A stretch of DNA of 64,000 nt, from positions 124,001-188,000 of the forward strand of contig NBIV01000148.1 in assembly GCA_003194525.1 (NCBI GenBank), in the 5' to 3' direction. Within the stretch, counting starts at the first letter, position 1, and each line of letters starts with the position of its first letter. The DNA is from Gracilariopsis chorda. Taxonomy: Eukaryota; Rhodophyta; Florideophyceae; Gracilariales; Gracilariaceae. Under the pieces are notes generated by a model. The model made no database searches, was not told the DNA's origin, and saw only the letters and a program-made list of their open reading frames with translations. Both the position numbers and the translations under genes were made by a program. This document shows, piece after piece, positions 20,912-31,082 of the stretch.

Positions 20912-21770
20912 CTATGGGTTCTGTCCACGAACAGGTTGCACGGTTGTCGCTGACGGAAGAGTGAAGCGCTGACCAGGAAACAGATCTAGCGCTGCCGCAT
21001 TATGTTCGTCGACCAACCGGTTTGTGGAGGCAAAGAGTATTTTGCTGAGATCCACATCCACCTTGCGTCGTGTTTTGAGCCACTTCCATAGCAATTGGTA
21101 GGCGGTTTGCATGCCACAGGTAGCTCTGAGTGGTATTGGAGCGTTGTTCGATATTTTGTTGCGTGCCATGGAACGTAACAGCGACGTAAATGCCGGATCA
21201 TTGGCTTGGCGTACTTGTTCGGTGAGGTACAGCACTTGAACCGATCACAACGCCCACAGATCACTCTTCCACGGCATTTAGTTGAGAATGTTAGTGTACA
21301 ATCGTCTCACATTTCCACTTGGCTCGGCCTCCATGTACACCTGCGGCACCTCTGGAAGCAGCTGGGAGTAGTCGCCGGATAGAACGATGGTCAAGCCCCC
21401 AAAAGGGAGGCGGGTTTTCCATTCCACTGCAGCGAAGATCTTTGAGCATTGCATCCATGAGTTCGAAGACGTTTCGTGAGAGCATGGACGCCTCATCCAA
21501 GACGAGCAGTTTTATTTCGCGTAGCAGTTCTGCACGTTGAGATCGGGGACCGTACTTTGACAAAGTGGCTGTAGTGTTGCTTGTGCTGTCCCTATCAGCT
21601 ACACCCAATCGGAGCAGGCTAAAGTCCGCCACTTTCGTACAACGAAGCTTCAATGCCTGTTGTAGTAGTCATTTCGGCGAGCATTCCTTCCAACTCTTCG
21701 ATATCACGAAGGAGGTTGAGCACGTATGTCTTTCCAGTTTCTGCGGATCCTTGCACAAATAACACGTTTC
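20912..21770 (-). pseudogene. Helitron H1 Pif1-type helicase, N-terminal and central motifs
   Basis: Walker A (GSAETGKTYV) is readable near 21757-21728. DEAxM in VLDEASMLSR with the preceding ST-rich block lies in 21653-21520, and a GDYSQLLPEVPQ-like motif near 21390-21350 after a frameshift. The next domain (YLTEQVRQANDPAF...) is at 21235-20912. At least three frameshifts and a stop separate these pieces, so the helicase is dead. Confidence 0.88.
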
Positions 21771-22101
21771 CAGGAGTGCTTGTTCGCTCCTACAGCGCCT
21801 GCTGTTGTTGCAACGCCGCAATGACGATGTGAATGACTTGTCTTTGGCTAGGTTTTAAGGTGGCGTGCATTGACTGCAAAGTTGACAAATTTCGAACCAC
21901 TCGCGCGTCTCGAGTTGTTGTCGCTCGATTCGCCTCAGTCAATGCTGTATGATTCTGCTGTAGGTGTTGGAAGAAGAAGCTGTGATCGCGAAGCAGTCGT
22001 CCTCCGTGCCAGTCTCAGATCTCCACCAAACGTCGATACAGTTCTTGCTTTCGTTGCTGCTCATCTCCTGTATGTATGTCGCTACATAGTGCCTCCCAGT
22101 T

Positions 22102-22515
22102 TTAGACAGCCATTTTTTCTGGGTCTGCGCCTTGTTGGTATAGTGTCACAACCAGATGTCGTAGCTCGGAGGGCGTGCTATAGATCTGCACTGCTTCTTG
22201 AAATGCAATATCAAACTCGGATCCGTCCGCGAGCAGTCCGCTCACAATCGCAGTTTCACGATACGTTCCATACTGCTGTCCGTTGAAAGTCCTTGCGTCT
22301 TCATAAGAGCTCGAGCCGTGATTCATGAGCAGCAAGCGCAGAGCAAAGAGCTCAATGGCGGACGGTGAAACACCTCTGATCCTTGCGACGCACTGCTCGT
22401 CGTCCGTGCGCTCTACCACGTACATGGGCGGATCGCAGTCGTCTGTGGGCATCTGAGTGCTGTCTCCGTCGTATTGGTTAAGCACGCGGGCAGTAAGCGT
22501 GCGATACAATCGCAC
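22102..22515 (-). pseudogene. Helitron H1 Rep-helicase connecting region
   Basis: ELFALRLLLMNHGSSSYEDARTFNG, then TYRETAIVSGLLADGSEFD and a helical tail match the conserved block between Rep and helicase in Helitron proteins (F-x-L-R-L-L-L, D-x-R-T-x-N-G, T-F-R-E-A-x-x-x-x-G-L-L). Same frame as the Rep pieces upstream; ends at 22102 with a stop after which the helicase is in other frames. Confidence 0.82.
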
Positions 22516-22533
22516 TTTTTCAAAGTACGAAAG

Positions 22534-23442
22534 TTAGTCGAGGTTCGCATATGCTTCGGGCCTTGCAAAGTATCTCTCCAGTGTAGACGGCTGTGATGCA
22601 GAACAGAGCTGGTTTGGACCTCTCAGCAGAAATGTGCGCTCTCCTTCCAAGTGAATGGCCAGTCGCTCTACTTTTGGTACGATGTGAACATGTCGAAACT
22701 CGAAAAGTCTCCAAGCTGCATTGACGGCGCCCACCACACGCGCTCGCATGTACGCACGAATGTCGTTCTGCACCTGTGGCTCTTGTTGCTGCTCGTTCTG
22801 TGTGCCTGTCTCATTAGCAGCACTCACATTGAGCACCACCTCTTGAGCTTTGGGCTGCTTGAACGCGTAATTCATCAAATAAGCCACTGTGCCCCCTCTT
22901 TGTGTGCGTTCTACGTTGATATGAGAGCGGTACGCCTTGGTCAGAGTTGGGTTGTACGGCACAATCTTGAGGTATTCTTGCCTTCTTATGCTGTAAATCA
23001 CGCGATTCGTGCCTTCTTCAATGTACGTCTCCGGCACAGTCATATTTCTGTCGTATGTAAACTTGCACCGCCCGGCGCGATTCCGGCAATAGGTGGAGTG
23101 GCGGTGCCTGTGCATGGAACGAATGAGGGCACGCAACGCGTCGTCTTTGCCTGGAAGGGGAAGTTCTGCACGAATGAGCTTGTCGATCACATCAACGTCT
23201 TCAATCACGCCTCCTTCGAGCCACACGAGCATGTGGTGATTAAGCACATTGCGCTCTTGAAACTCGAGCTTTGACGCAAGCCCCAGGGACTTCAATCCAA
23301 GGATCTGCTCCGAGTTCTTCTCCAAGTCCTTCTTGAAGTCGTTTGCATACTGGTTGTACACCCTTGCAATCAGATCCGGTCGGTCAAACGGTCGAGGGCG
23401 GTTACTCTGTGCCGTAAATGCGCTCCGATTGCTGGTATCCAT
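22534..23442 (-). pseudogene. Helitron H1 Rep (HUH nuclease) catalytic region
   Basis: RPDLIARVYNQY, then FQERNVLNHHML in the place of the HUH motif, EDVDVIDKLIRAELP, a Cys/His-containing CRNRAGRCKF block, VPYNPTLTKAYRSHINVE and VAYLMNY with two tyrosines. This is the order of Rep domains of Helitrons. The first His of HUH appears as Asn (N-H-H), which would weaken metal binding. The two Tyr of YLMNY fit the nicking residues. The frame starts after a TAG at 23467 and ends at a TAA at 22534; helitron H2 has sense codons (TGG and CAC) in these places. Confidence 0.88.
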
Positions 23443-23466
23443 ACCAAGGCGCTGGATGTCCTCTCG

Positions 23467-24471
23467 CTAGATTTTCATGGTGATTGTAATGAACAGAGAA
23501 GGCAGTCCTCTCCGCACCACGATCTCCTGTACATCCATGCGCTTTTTCTTCCAGTATGCTGCTGAGTTGACCAAGTCATCGGGCAGAAAGATGCGTCCCA
23601 TTTGCGCGAACTGGGATTGTGGCACGTGACCGGTTTGCTGTTGTGCTTGCTGAATTTCTTGCTCTTGTACAATGCATGCCCGTTGTTCTCTTTCCAGGAA
23701 ACGCAGTCGCATGTCCTCAATGTTTGTGTGGGTGCGAAGCATCCACAACTGCATCAACGGTCCACTGTTCAGAAGGATGTTGTCTGAGTACAGTCGTCTC
23801 TTCGCGTTCTCAGCCCAGGTGATCTTTTGGAGCTTCCACTCGTTGACGCTGAGACCTGAGATTTGCTGTTTTGATTTCTTTGCCTCCAGAAACACGCCGA
23901 ATTCAAACGGTTCGTGCTGATCGCCGTACGGGTAGAGCAGAGGGAAAGTGCCTTTCTCTGCCATTTCGGATGCCGGTTTTAGAAGGCGGTACCACACTTG
24001 CACATTGTTTGCGGCATTCGCAGTCGCCCCATCTCCAGCATTAGCAGCAGCAGCAGCCGTCAATACGGCGTGCTCTTCTGTTACGGTTCCTTCTACGAAG
24101 CGCAGTACTTGAGACTCCCCTCGGTACAGGCCAGTCTGATCCACGACGAGCGTTCTCATCATGGTTGGCCCCCCAACAGGAGCATCTTCAGGGAGCGGCC
24201 CAGCACGTGCGTGAGGAGCACTGACTGTGGCACTTCGGGTTCCTTCGTACCCACTTACGACTACTCCCTCTTCTGCTGCCTGCATGCTGATATCGACGGC
24301 AGTATCTGCATTTTGTTGTTGTTGTTGCGTGCTAAGCATGGATCGGTACCGCTCACGCACCACGTCTGGCTTGGGCTGGATCACATCGTACAACTTGGGC
24401 ACGATGTCTCGTAGGTTGATGTCTTGAATGAACGCACGCAAATTGGCACGCGCATAGTGAGAGGGATCCAA
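23467..24471 (-). pseudogene. Helitron H1 Helitron_like_N domain
   Basis: The C-terminal two thirds match the Helitron N-terminal domain: FPLLYPYGDQ, then a helical region, LPDDLVNSAAYWKKKRMDV and GLPSLFITITM. The first 140 residues (HYARANLRAFIQDINLRD...) are Gln/Ala-rich and shared with H2. In the same minus frame as the leader region upstream and Rep downstream; interrupted by TAG at 24490 and 23467, both where H2 has TGG. Confidence 0.85.
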
Positions 24472-24489
24472 AGAAGGCTGACCAGTACC

Positions 24490-25787
24490 CTACAGAAAGC
24501 TGTAGCGCGTGTTGTTCTGGTTCTGCGTGGGCAGAGCGAGAGCTGCGTTTCCCTCAAGTCTCAGAAAGGAGGGACCGCCCCCCGTCACATACGACATGTC
24601 CATGAACGCTTTTGTCGTAGCGAAGAGGGTATTCAAGTTGAGGAAATGGCTGTGAAAGGCTCTCAGACTATAAAGACTGCGAACTAACTCACTGCAATGC
24701 CTTCTGCGGAACGTGACCCCCCACACTGACATTCTTTTTATTCAACAGCACACTCCATTGGTCTCTTTGCCAAGCAAAACGCATCCGCAGTACTTGCAGC
24801 TATGAATTTTCAATGTCCAGTCCCAGTACAGGCAGGAGGATAGCATGTGTGCATGCTTGCCGCATCTTCCGCATTGCCTTTGACCCGCAGTGGAAAGCGT
24901 CTCAAACTCTGGAACGCTTGCACGGATTGATGGATCATTCCAAGCTTCATCAGCCGCGGTATCCCACGCATAGTACACGCGACACAGTCTTCGATCTGGA
25001 CGTCCAGCACATTGCATGATCGTCGTATCAAGCTGTTGCTGTGGCTGATGCTGCGGCTGGTGTGAGGGAGCCGGTATGATCTCACCCTCTTCCATCTCCA
25101 TCGGAATGGGCACCTGTTGTTCTTTCTGTTCAGATTGTGGCAGCGCAGGTTGCGGCGGCGGGTGTGAGGGAGCCGGGGTGATCTCATCCTCTTCCACTTC
25201 CATCGGGACTGGCATCTGTTCTTCCTCTTGTCGAGCTTGTGGCAAAGGAAACTGCTGTGGCGGCGGTGTTGATAGCGGTGGCTGTGAAGGAGCAGAGATG
25301 ATCTCATCCTCTTCTACGTCCATCGAAACGGGCACCTGTTCTGCAGGCATCGGTGGGAGAGGGGGGGCATCGGAGGCGATGGAATGTGACTTGGAAGGCC
25401 TCTCACAAACTTTAGAAGTCCAGGAATTGGGCACGAAGTTGGTATAACTGTGGCAACAGACCCACTGGCTCCAGCAGCGCTTGTGCTATCTGCGGCTGCA
25501 ACCAAAGTAGGTGCAGGAGTAATTTCGTCCTCTTCCACGGCTGGAACAATGGGTCCTTGCACGTGTGCTCCGCTCTCATCTACTCCCAACTCATCTGGAG
25601 CTGGAGGAGCTGGTACTCGTTGGGGTCTTCCAGCTCCTGCCCGTGCTCCACCACTGCCGACGCGACAACCACTAGCGTTTTGCCTTGCACCGCCTGCGTT
25701 CAACCTGGCACCTCCAGAATTGTCTCTGGCACCTCCCGAGTTAGATCGGACGCCAACAGAGTTCAGACGTCGCCCTCCTCTCGTCAT
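24490..25787 (-). pseudogene. Helitron H1 N-terminal leader with acidic repeats and zinc finger
   Basis: Reading from 25787: an Arg/Gly/Asn-rich start with GGAR repeats, then Pro/Gln-rich text with four imperfect copies of an acidic unit (EEDEI followed by APS/APT, at about 25.53, 25.30, 25.18 and 25.08 kb). A Cys-rich module follows (CGRCGKHAH, CKYCGCVLL, CC at 24,745-24,870), as is often found before the Helitron N domain, and then a short link to 24490. A frameshift near 25,400 and stops at 24742 and 24490 break it. H2 has a diverged copy of the same leader. Confidence 0.75.
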
Positions 25788-27093
25788 TTCAATTTACCAA
25801 GAAAAGAAAAAAACAATTCTATGTTTTTAAACCGTTAAAAAGTTTGCCAGAGTTCCAGAATAATTCTCAATAAAAGACAAAATTGAAAGTGAAAATCTGG
25901 TTGCAGTTTGTTGCGTTGCACCCACCAAGCCTTGTCGCATTAGCAATTAAAACAATTGCTGCAAGACTTATATTTACCCGATGCAGTCATGCGCAGCACA
26001 GGGACTCTTGATACACTCTTGTTGGATTATCACGGGCGGAGTGTGCCTAGCCGGTTTTCAAGCCATTTGATGTTTAACCGGCGTCGGGTTGTAAGGATTG
26101 GTCTGCCTTTACTGACACACCGAAGTGTGCTTTCCGGCCCCAAGAGGTACGACCCGGCGGCCGCCGCGGACCCTGCACAGCAAGCTGGTTTTAGGTTCGG
26201 GAAACTCTCAGCCTTCCTGATCGCCGCCACACGACCAGTATACCACAGAGGAGCACCTGACCTTTCCCAGATCTGTGGTAATTAGTGGGTTACTCTTGTG
26301 GCGACCTGCACACGAGCTCGCGCTTGCCTAGGTCTAAGGCCAGAAAACAGTGCCCAAAGTAGCAAAAGGTTACGACACTGCGCTATTAGTCAAGCCTGAA
26401 TGGGATGCAAAATAGTGGTTGGGGTGAGCAAGCGAGATGCATTTGGCATTGTGCCAGTGCAGTATATACGTCTGTTGCAGGCATGTCTGCAATGAAACTT
26501 CAGTATAAACTGCACTGGCACAGTGCAATTTGCCACGCGTTGGAATGGCGCAGTGCAATTTGCCACGTGTTTGAATGAACAGCCTGGTGTTGCTGCTGAG
26601 TGGCTGGCACTACAATTTGATTGTATTGCAAGCCATTCAGCAGCCATTGCACAGTCAACATGCAGCAGCAGCAGCTAATTAACTGAACGCTTTGCTGCTG
26701 CTGCTGCTGCTGAATGTTTGTAATGGTAGGGAGGCGTTGCGCCAAATGGGCGTTTTGCATGCACAAACGGGGGCATGCAAAGCGAATTTGTGTCGCAACG
26801 CCTCCCGTCAGTCAATAACACCCCCCTCATACATGAGAAAGTTGTTGACGGTAGTTGTTGACAGGTTACGTTCTATCAACTTTAGATGAATTTACGATTA
26901 CGGGAGATCAATATCTTTCTCTGTTAGACTGTAATGACGGTATCAGAATTTTATCTGTGAGGTTTACAGAACATGTGTAAACATGAAGTCCTCACTTTTC
27001 TCTACTTAAGGCTGGCTTCATGGTCTACTCAGAGTAAAGGTGAGAAGCAAAAGTTGTGATCTGGAAAAAATCATTAAGAGTTGGGTGTTGAGA
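25788..27093 (-). promoter_or_regulatory. Helitron H1 5' leader, no gene seen
   Basis: About 1.3 kb between the Helitron 5' end and the first coding frame. It contains the conserved 5' terminus, a (CTG) run at 26693-26712, a shorter CAG run at 26661-26675 and two copies of a GTTGCAAGCCA/GGCTGGCACT-type word. It should hold the promoter for RepHel, but no TATA or start element could be defined. The segment 25,960-26,290 has no recognised homology. Confidence 0.45.
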
Positions 27094-27627
27094 CAAGTGG
27101 AAACGGCCTTCGGCCGTAGGCGGCGCTGCGCGCCGCTGAATAGGGGTGACATTGGGGGATCTGCAGGCCGCTTATGCTCGCTAACGCTCGCAAACGACCT
27201 CCAGACCCATGAGGGCCGCGGCGCCGAGAGTGAATATAGAATAGAGTAAGAATTGAGCGCCCATGCGATTGTGATTTGCGGGCACTGCAGTTGTGCATGG
27301 AGGGTACAGTGGAATGTAATTGGGCGGCACTGCCAAAATGACTGCGGTGCCAACCACTGTGCAGTGGGATGGGTAGCGGTGTTGTAGTGCCAGCCACTGA
27401 GCAGCAGAGGCAGTCAAAATACAGCAGCAACCAATAAGCTTTGAGCTTTGCTGCTGCTGCTGCTGCTGGTGGTGGTGAAGTTTTTGAATGGCAGGAAGGG
27501 GTTGCGCCAAAAGAGGTTTATGCATGCGCTGAAGAGGGCGTGCGGGCGTGTTTATTGGCGCAACGCCTGCGTTAAATCAACATGTGCGCCCTCATACGCT
27601 TGTAAATTTAAGAGTGGGGTGTTGAGA
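27094..27627 (-). mobile_element. Non-autonomous Helitron (534 bp) in tandem with H1
   Basis: On the minus strand it starts TCTCAACACCCC at 27627 directly after host A (27628). It ends with stem-loop ACGGCC-GAA-GGCCGT, TTCCA and CTTG at 27094, followed without any gap by the H1 start. It has a (CTG) run at 27449-27468, a GCGCAACGCC block and the GGCGCCGCGGCC block also present at 19,650-19,670. Same family as the first 470 bp of the 19332 element. No coding capacity. Confidence 0.88.
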
Positions 27628-27816
27628 TGCTTCGGCAACATCAGGCGCCGTATCCGTTTCTTTGCAGGCCAGAAAGCGAACCCTTCTTGACAAGCGATCA
27701 ACCCAGGTGGGGATGGCATCAAATCCACGGTTCGTGTTCTGTAGTTTCACAATGAAATCAGTTGCAACCACACCCGAGCGACGAGCTGGAACTGGGAGAG
27801 CCGTAGGGTCGTTCAA
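27628..27816 (-). pseudogene. pol: gypsy G2 integrase, N-terminal part of core
   Basis: RSGVVATDFIVKLQNTNRGFDAI carries the first catalytic Asp of the integrase core, followed by TWVDRLSRRVRFLACKETDT. It is cut at 27628 by the tandem Helitrons and resumes at 20208 with the next residues of the fold. Confidence 0.92.
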
Positions 27817-28275
27817 GGTTGGGCCGTGGAAGTCCTTCTGTTGCTGACAGACGCGAAAGCCTTCACAATACCGCTTTAAATCTCTGGCTTTGTGCTTCCA
27901 ATGGAATTCACACAGACGAGCAAGAGTCTTTTAAAATGCAAAATGTTCTGTAATCTTAGAGTCATGGGCCAGCTCCAATACTTGGCGACGACAATGTGAC
28001 GGAATGCAAAGTTTTCCATTATACAAACGACGCCAACCTTCTTTCTTAAAGGATGGAAACAGTACCTCGAGCCGTTTGCGATGCTTACGATCCTCTGGCC
28101 ATATACCATTAAGTGCTTCCACAACAGATCCGAAGAATTGGTCTTTATCGTAACTGGACCAACGTCTTTCCAGTTCGGTGAGGGATGGGGTCAAGCATTG
28201 AGTTTGCTGGAGCGAGTGACGATCGGAAATTCGAGACAAAGAATCCCCCAGCACATGTAACTTGCCTTTCACCAA
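27817..28275 (-). pseudogene. pol: gypsy G2 integrase N-terminal zinc finger region
   Basis: Pieces in two frames (28275-27931 and 28124-27876) give LHVLGDSLSRISD (the end of RNase H linkers), a helical segment, WRRLYNGKLCIPSHCRRQVLELAHDSKITEHFAF (first His pair of the HHCC finger) and then WKHKARDLKRYCEGF (Cys part) after a frameshift. Inactive. Confidence 0.8.
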
Positions 28276-28329
28276 GCTGACCTTGCGGATTTTAAAACTA
28301 GGTAGAACATCAAGCCAGCGGGCTTCACG

Positions 28330-29661
28330 TCAGTTCAAGGACTTCTTTGTTAGGAAGTTTTCCACGACCTGATTATCATTAAAAGCGTCAAAGGTTGATT
28401 CTTCGAGGTAGCACCGAAACTGCTGCAACGAAACCACTAGTGCTAAAAGCTCTAGTTCATTGGCGGTGTAGTTCTGTTCTGCTGAAGTAAGCTTTCGTGA
28501 CGTATATGCAATACCAAGATCACACCCATTAAATTCAAATTGCATGAGGGTAGCGCCAACTGCCAGCTGCGAAGCATCAATGTGTAGGCGGGACGGCCTT
28601 TTCCAGTCCGGGGAAACGAGAATTGGGGCCGATATAAGTGCTTCTCTCAGCTCCAGGAATGTTCATTCACACTCAGAGTTTCAATCCTTGATACTGCAGC
28701 CTTTGCGTGTAAGGTACAGCTCGCAGAGAAAAATGGGGAATAAAGCGTCTGAAGAACTGTACCAGTCCCGAAAAGCTTCTAAGCTCCGTGATATTACGAG
28801 CTTGCGGTCAGTTCGTAATAACCTCGACTTTGTCTGGGTGAACGGAGAGTCCATCTTGACTAACTTCAACCCCAAAAACTCCATTGCAGTAGCCATGAAT
28901 GAACACTTCTTTGGCGAAACATATAGCTCACGTTGACGCAATCGGTCGAGGACAAATCGGATATGATGCATGTGCTCTTCCTGTTTTCGTCTGTAAATGA
29001 GTATATCATCAATATATAAAACCAGGAATCTGTCAATATAGTCATGCAAAACGGCGCTAATCAACGACTGAAAGGATGCAGGACCCTTACAAAGTCCCAT
29101 AGGCATCACAAGGTACTCGAACTGCCCGTATTTTGTGTTGAAGGCGGTTTTTTCGACATCAGATGGCCAGAGTCGGATCTGATGGAAACCCGTTTTCAGA
29201 TCGAGTCTAGAAAAGACTCGTGCTTGGCCGAGAAGACGAAACATCTCATCTGTAGGGGGCAAAGGAGCATTATTACCCTTTTTAATGCGATTAAGCGCTC
29301 GATAGTCGACTACACTACGGAGTTCGCGATCGGATTCCATATCGAAAAACAAAGGCGCTTCAAAAGGTGAACGATTTGGTCGAATTTTTCCCGACTTCAG
29401 GAGCTTGTCAACGTATCTCCGCGCAGCTACAAGTTCTGCAGGACAGAGCTGATAAGGAGCCCGTGGAGGCTTGGAATCAGAAACCAACTCGACGGTATGA
29501 TCAACGTCACGAGAGGGAGGGAGGCCATCCGGAAGTTCGACTTGAAATACATCTTCAAGTTCGGAAAATATGTCTCGCAGTTCAGCGTCCTCTGTGGCTA
29601 GCAGCTCAGTCTTTGGGTCCTGTCCCCCTGCTTTTTGTAGGAAAAACTCAGAACTGCACAC
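28330..29661 (-). pseudogene. pol: gypsy G2 reverse transcriptase and RNase H
   Basis: In 29661-28681 the RT palm is well kept: RSVVDYRALNRI, FSRLDLKTGFHQIRLWPSDVEKTAF, GLCKGPASFQ, and VLYIDDIL (YIDD catalytic motif, near 29030-29000). Homology then passes through a frameshift near 28,890. The RNase H part at 28545-28330 has GIAYTSRKLTSAEQNYTANELELLALV. Two or more frameshifts separate RT and RNase H. Confidence 0.93.
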
Positions 29662-30140
29662 CTATGCAACCCAAAAGAATTGCATATTAGACCTAGGACA
29701 GCGCATACCCCGGCAAAACTGCTTCACGGTCATCTGTTGCACACGTGGGACCTGTGCGCGGGACACTGGCTGTCCTGATAGTCGAAAGTCACCAATTATC
29801 ATCAGACGAGCATTGTAATCGGTGCGGGGGTTAACATCGATATGCCATGGCATATCAAGCAAGATATCGTAGCGAGCATCAGCTATAATCGAGTTACCCG
29901 TGTCCGAATGAGAGCCAATGCGCAATGTGCCATTGAGAACCATCTCGATCGCAACTTCTTGCGATCCAGGCTTTGAATGACATACTTCGAGGAGAGGTGG
30001 GCCGAAATTGAACGCATATCGATGAGCTGCCACAAAATCTCAAGACACTACATTTGAGGTACAACCATCATCCTTCAGGACGTTAACAGGAATGTTGTTC
30101 ATAGCACCAGACAAAACGATTAATTGCTCGCACCGCACAC
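29662..30140 (-). pseudogene. pol: gypsy G2 retropepsin-type protease
   Basis: VLKDDGCTSNVVS near 30080-30045 fits the D-[ST]-G-[AC] active site (second residue Asp here) and is followed by a TGA. The remainder (30033-29662) has ADARYDILLDMPWHIDVNPRTDY, typical for the end of gypsy proteases (YD.LLG.PW). It would process the polyprotein; the altered active site and stop make it inactive. Confidence 0.75.
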
Positions 30141-30227
30141 TTTCTGAGCTCTGCAACGCAGGAACAGACGACACATTATTTTGCACAAGTTCTTTCCACG
30201 TGCCTTTCTTACTTTCGAAAGGACGGG

Positions 30228-31064
30228 TTAGTTTTCTGAACGATCCGAATAGAAATTTCCAGAGCTGCCATCCGCAGACGCTAATGCAGTCTCCAAATTC
30301 GCCACAGTCGCCGTGCCTGAGGGATCGCTACGGGGCTTCCACGGGCGACAACCTGGTTTATGGCATTTAAAGGAAGCATTGTTGCAGATATCAAGCAAGC
30401 GTTGCTTGGAACGCTCTGAACGACACAAGTCCGTGTTTTCAACTTGCATAGGCGTAGGCGCCATTTGTGTGGAGTGTGCAGTTCTACGCACTTCTGAGAT
30501 ATTCTGATGCGCAGAAAAAGTGCCTGAAAAGGCTGCTTCTACACGCATTGCAATTTTTGTGGCTTCCTCAAATTCCACACAGCTGGAATTACGAGTTTCA
30601 AATTGGATCTTCGGTTTCAAACCACTGATGAACTTGTCCCATTTCTCGTTCGCGCTCATATCAAGAATTGTGAGCACAATGGTGCGAAAGGTAGAATGAT
30701 AAGTAGCAACAGTGGTTGTTTGCTTATAGGCTCGAAGAGCATCGCGAGTGCGAGGTTCGTGATCTTCTGGGACAAATTCTCTTCTGATAGCCGCAACAAA
30801 AGTTTCCCAAGCCTGTGGGACTTCGTTGGCTTGTAAGACCGTATACCACCAAATTGCGGCAGTGCCTGTCAACAATGTGATTGCAAATACAATGCGGTTG
30901 GCATCAGATAAGAAAACATTAGCGTTTTCGACCTGAACGAGTACAAAATATTGTTCAACTTTGTACAAACAGGTGTTCGCGACAAGAAAATCACGATCTT
31001 CACTAAAGCATTCGGGCTTATTGTGCTTGAGATTGATCGACACAGAGGATGCTGAAACTTCCAT
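30228..31064 (-). CDS. gag: gypsy G2 gag (capsid/nucleocapsid)
   Basis: ATG at 31064 (MEVSASSVSIN) lies 19 bases after the 5' LTR; the open frame extends further upstream through the LTR but that is not expected to be coding. The retrotransposon gag domain is clear: ANRIVFAITLLTGTAAIWW, AWETFVAAIRREFVPEDHEPRTRDALRAY, and WDKFISGLKPKIQFE. A degenerate zinc knuckle (CNNASFKCHKPGC, near 30400-30360) has lost one spacing. About 278 codons are uninterrupted, so gag is the best-preserved G2 gene; its 3' end at 30228 may be early. Confidence 0.88.
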   Translation of the reverse strand: MEVSASSVSINLKHNKPECFSEDRDFLVANTCLYKVEQYFVLVQVENANVFLSDANRIVFAITLLTGTAAIWWYTVLQANEVPQAWETFVAAIRREFVPEDHEPRTRDALRAYKQTTTVATYHSTFRTIVLTILDMSANEKWDKFISGLKPKIQFETRNSSCVEFEEATKIAMRVEAAFSGTFSAHQNISEVRRTAHSTQMAPTPMQVENTDLCRSERSKQRLLDICNNASFKCHKPGCRPWKPRSDPSGTATVANLETALASADGSSGNFYSDRSEN

Positions 31065-31082
31065 GGCAGCGATGTGTACCAG
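31065..31082 (-). promoter_or_regulatory. Primer binding site region of gypsy G2
   Basis: On the minus strand CTGGTACACATCGC follows the LTR end directly. A TGG start immediately after the LTR is typical of a tRNA primer site. The matching tRNA was not identified. Confidence 0.6.

Larger units (their letters stand above)
20209..27093 (-). mobile_element. Autonomous-type Helitron H1 (6.9 kb, decayed RepHel)
   Basis: On the minus strand it begins TCTCAACACCCAACTC at 27093 and ends ...TTCCTCTTG at 20209, with host T at 20208. A GC-rich stem region and a degenerate stem-GAA-stem precede the CTTG. It encodes a Helitron Rep domain (22.5-24.0 kb) and a Pif1-type helicase (20.36-21.8 kb) as one interrupted minus-strand polypeptide. 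Upstream of its 5' end, with no base between, lies another Helitron unit (27094-27627) in the same orientation. A 200-base stretch near 26,855-27,070 is absent from the related 5' end at 19332, so it was gained here or lost there. Confidence 0.9.

Noticed and set aside
19332-27627. Inverted-repeat ends suggesting one large terminal-inverted-repeat transposon
   Set aside because: The inversion comes from two separate Helitrons in opposite orientation; a 98-base island of the gypsy integrase lies between them and each has its own A/T site.
29367-29690. Plus-strand frames of about 107 codons opposite gypsy G2 RT
   Set aside because: They are complements of well-conserved RT and protease coding sequence.
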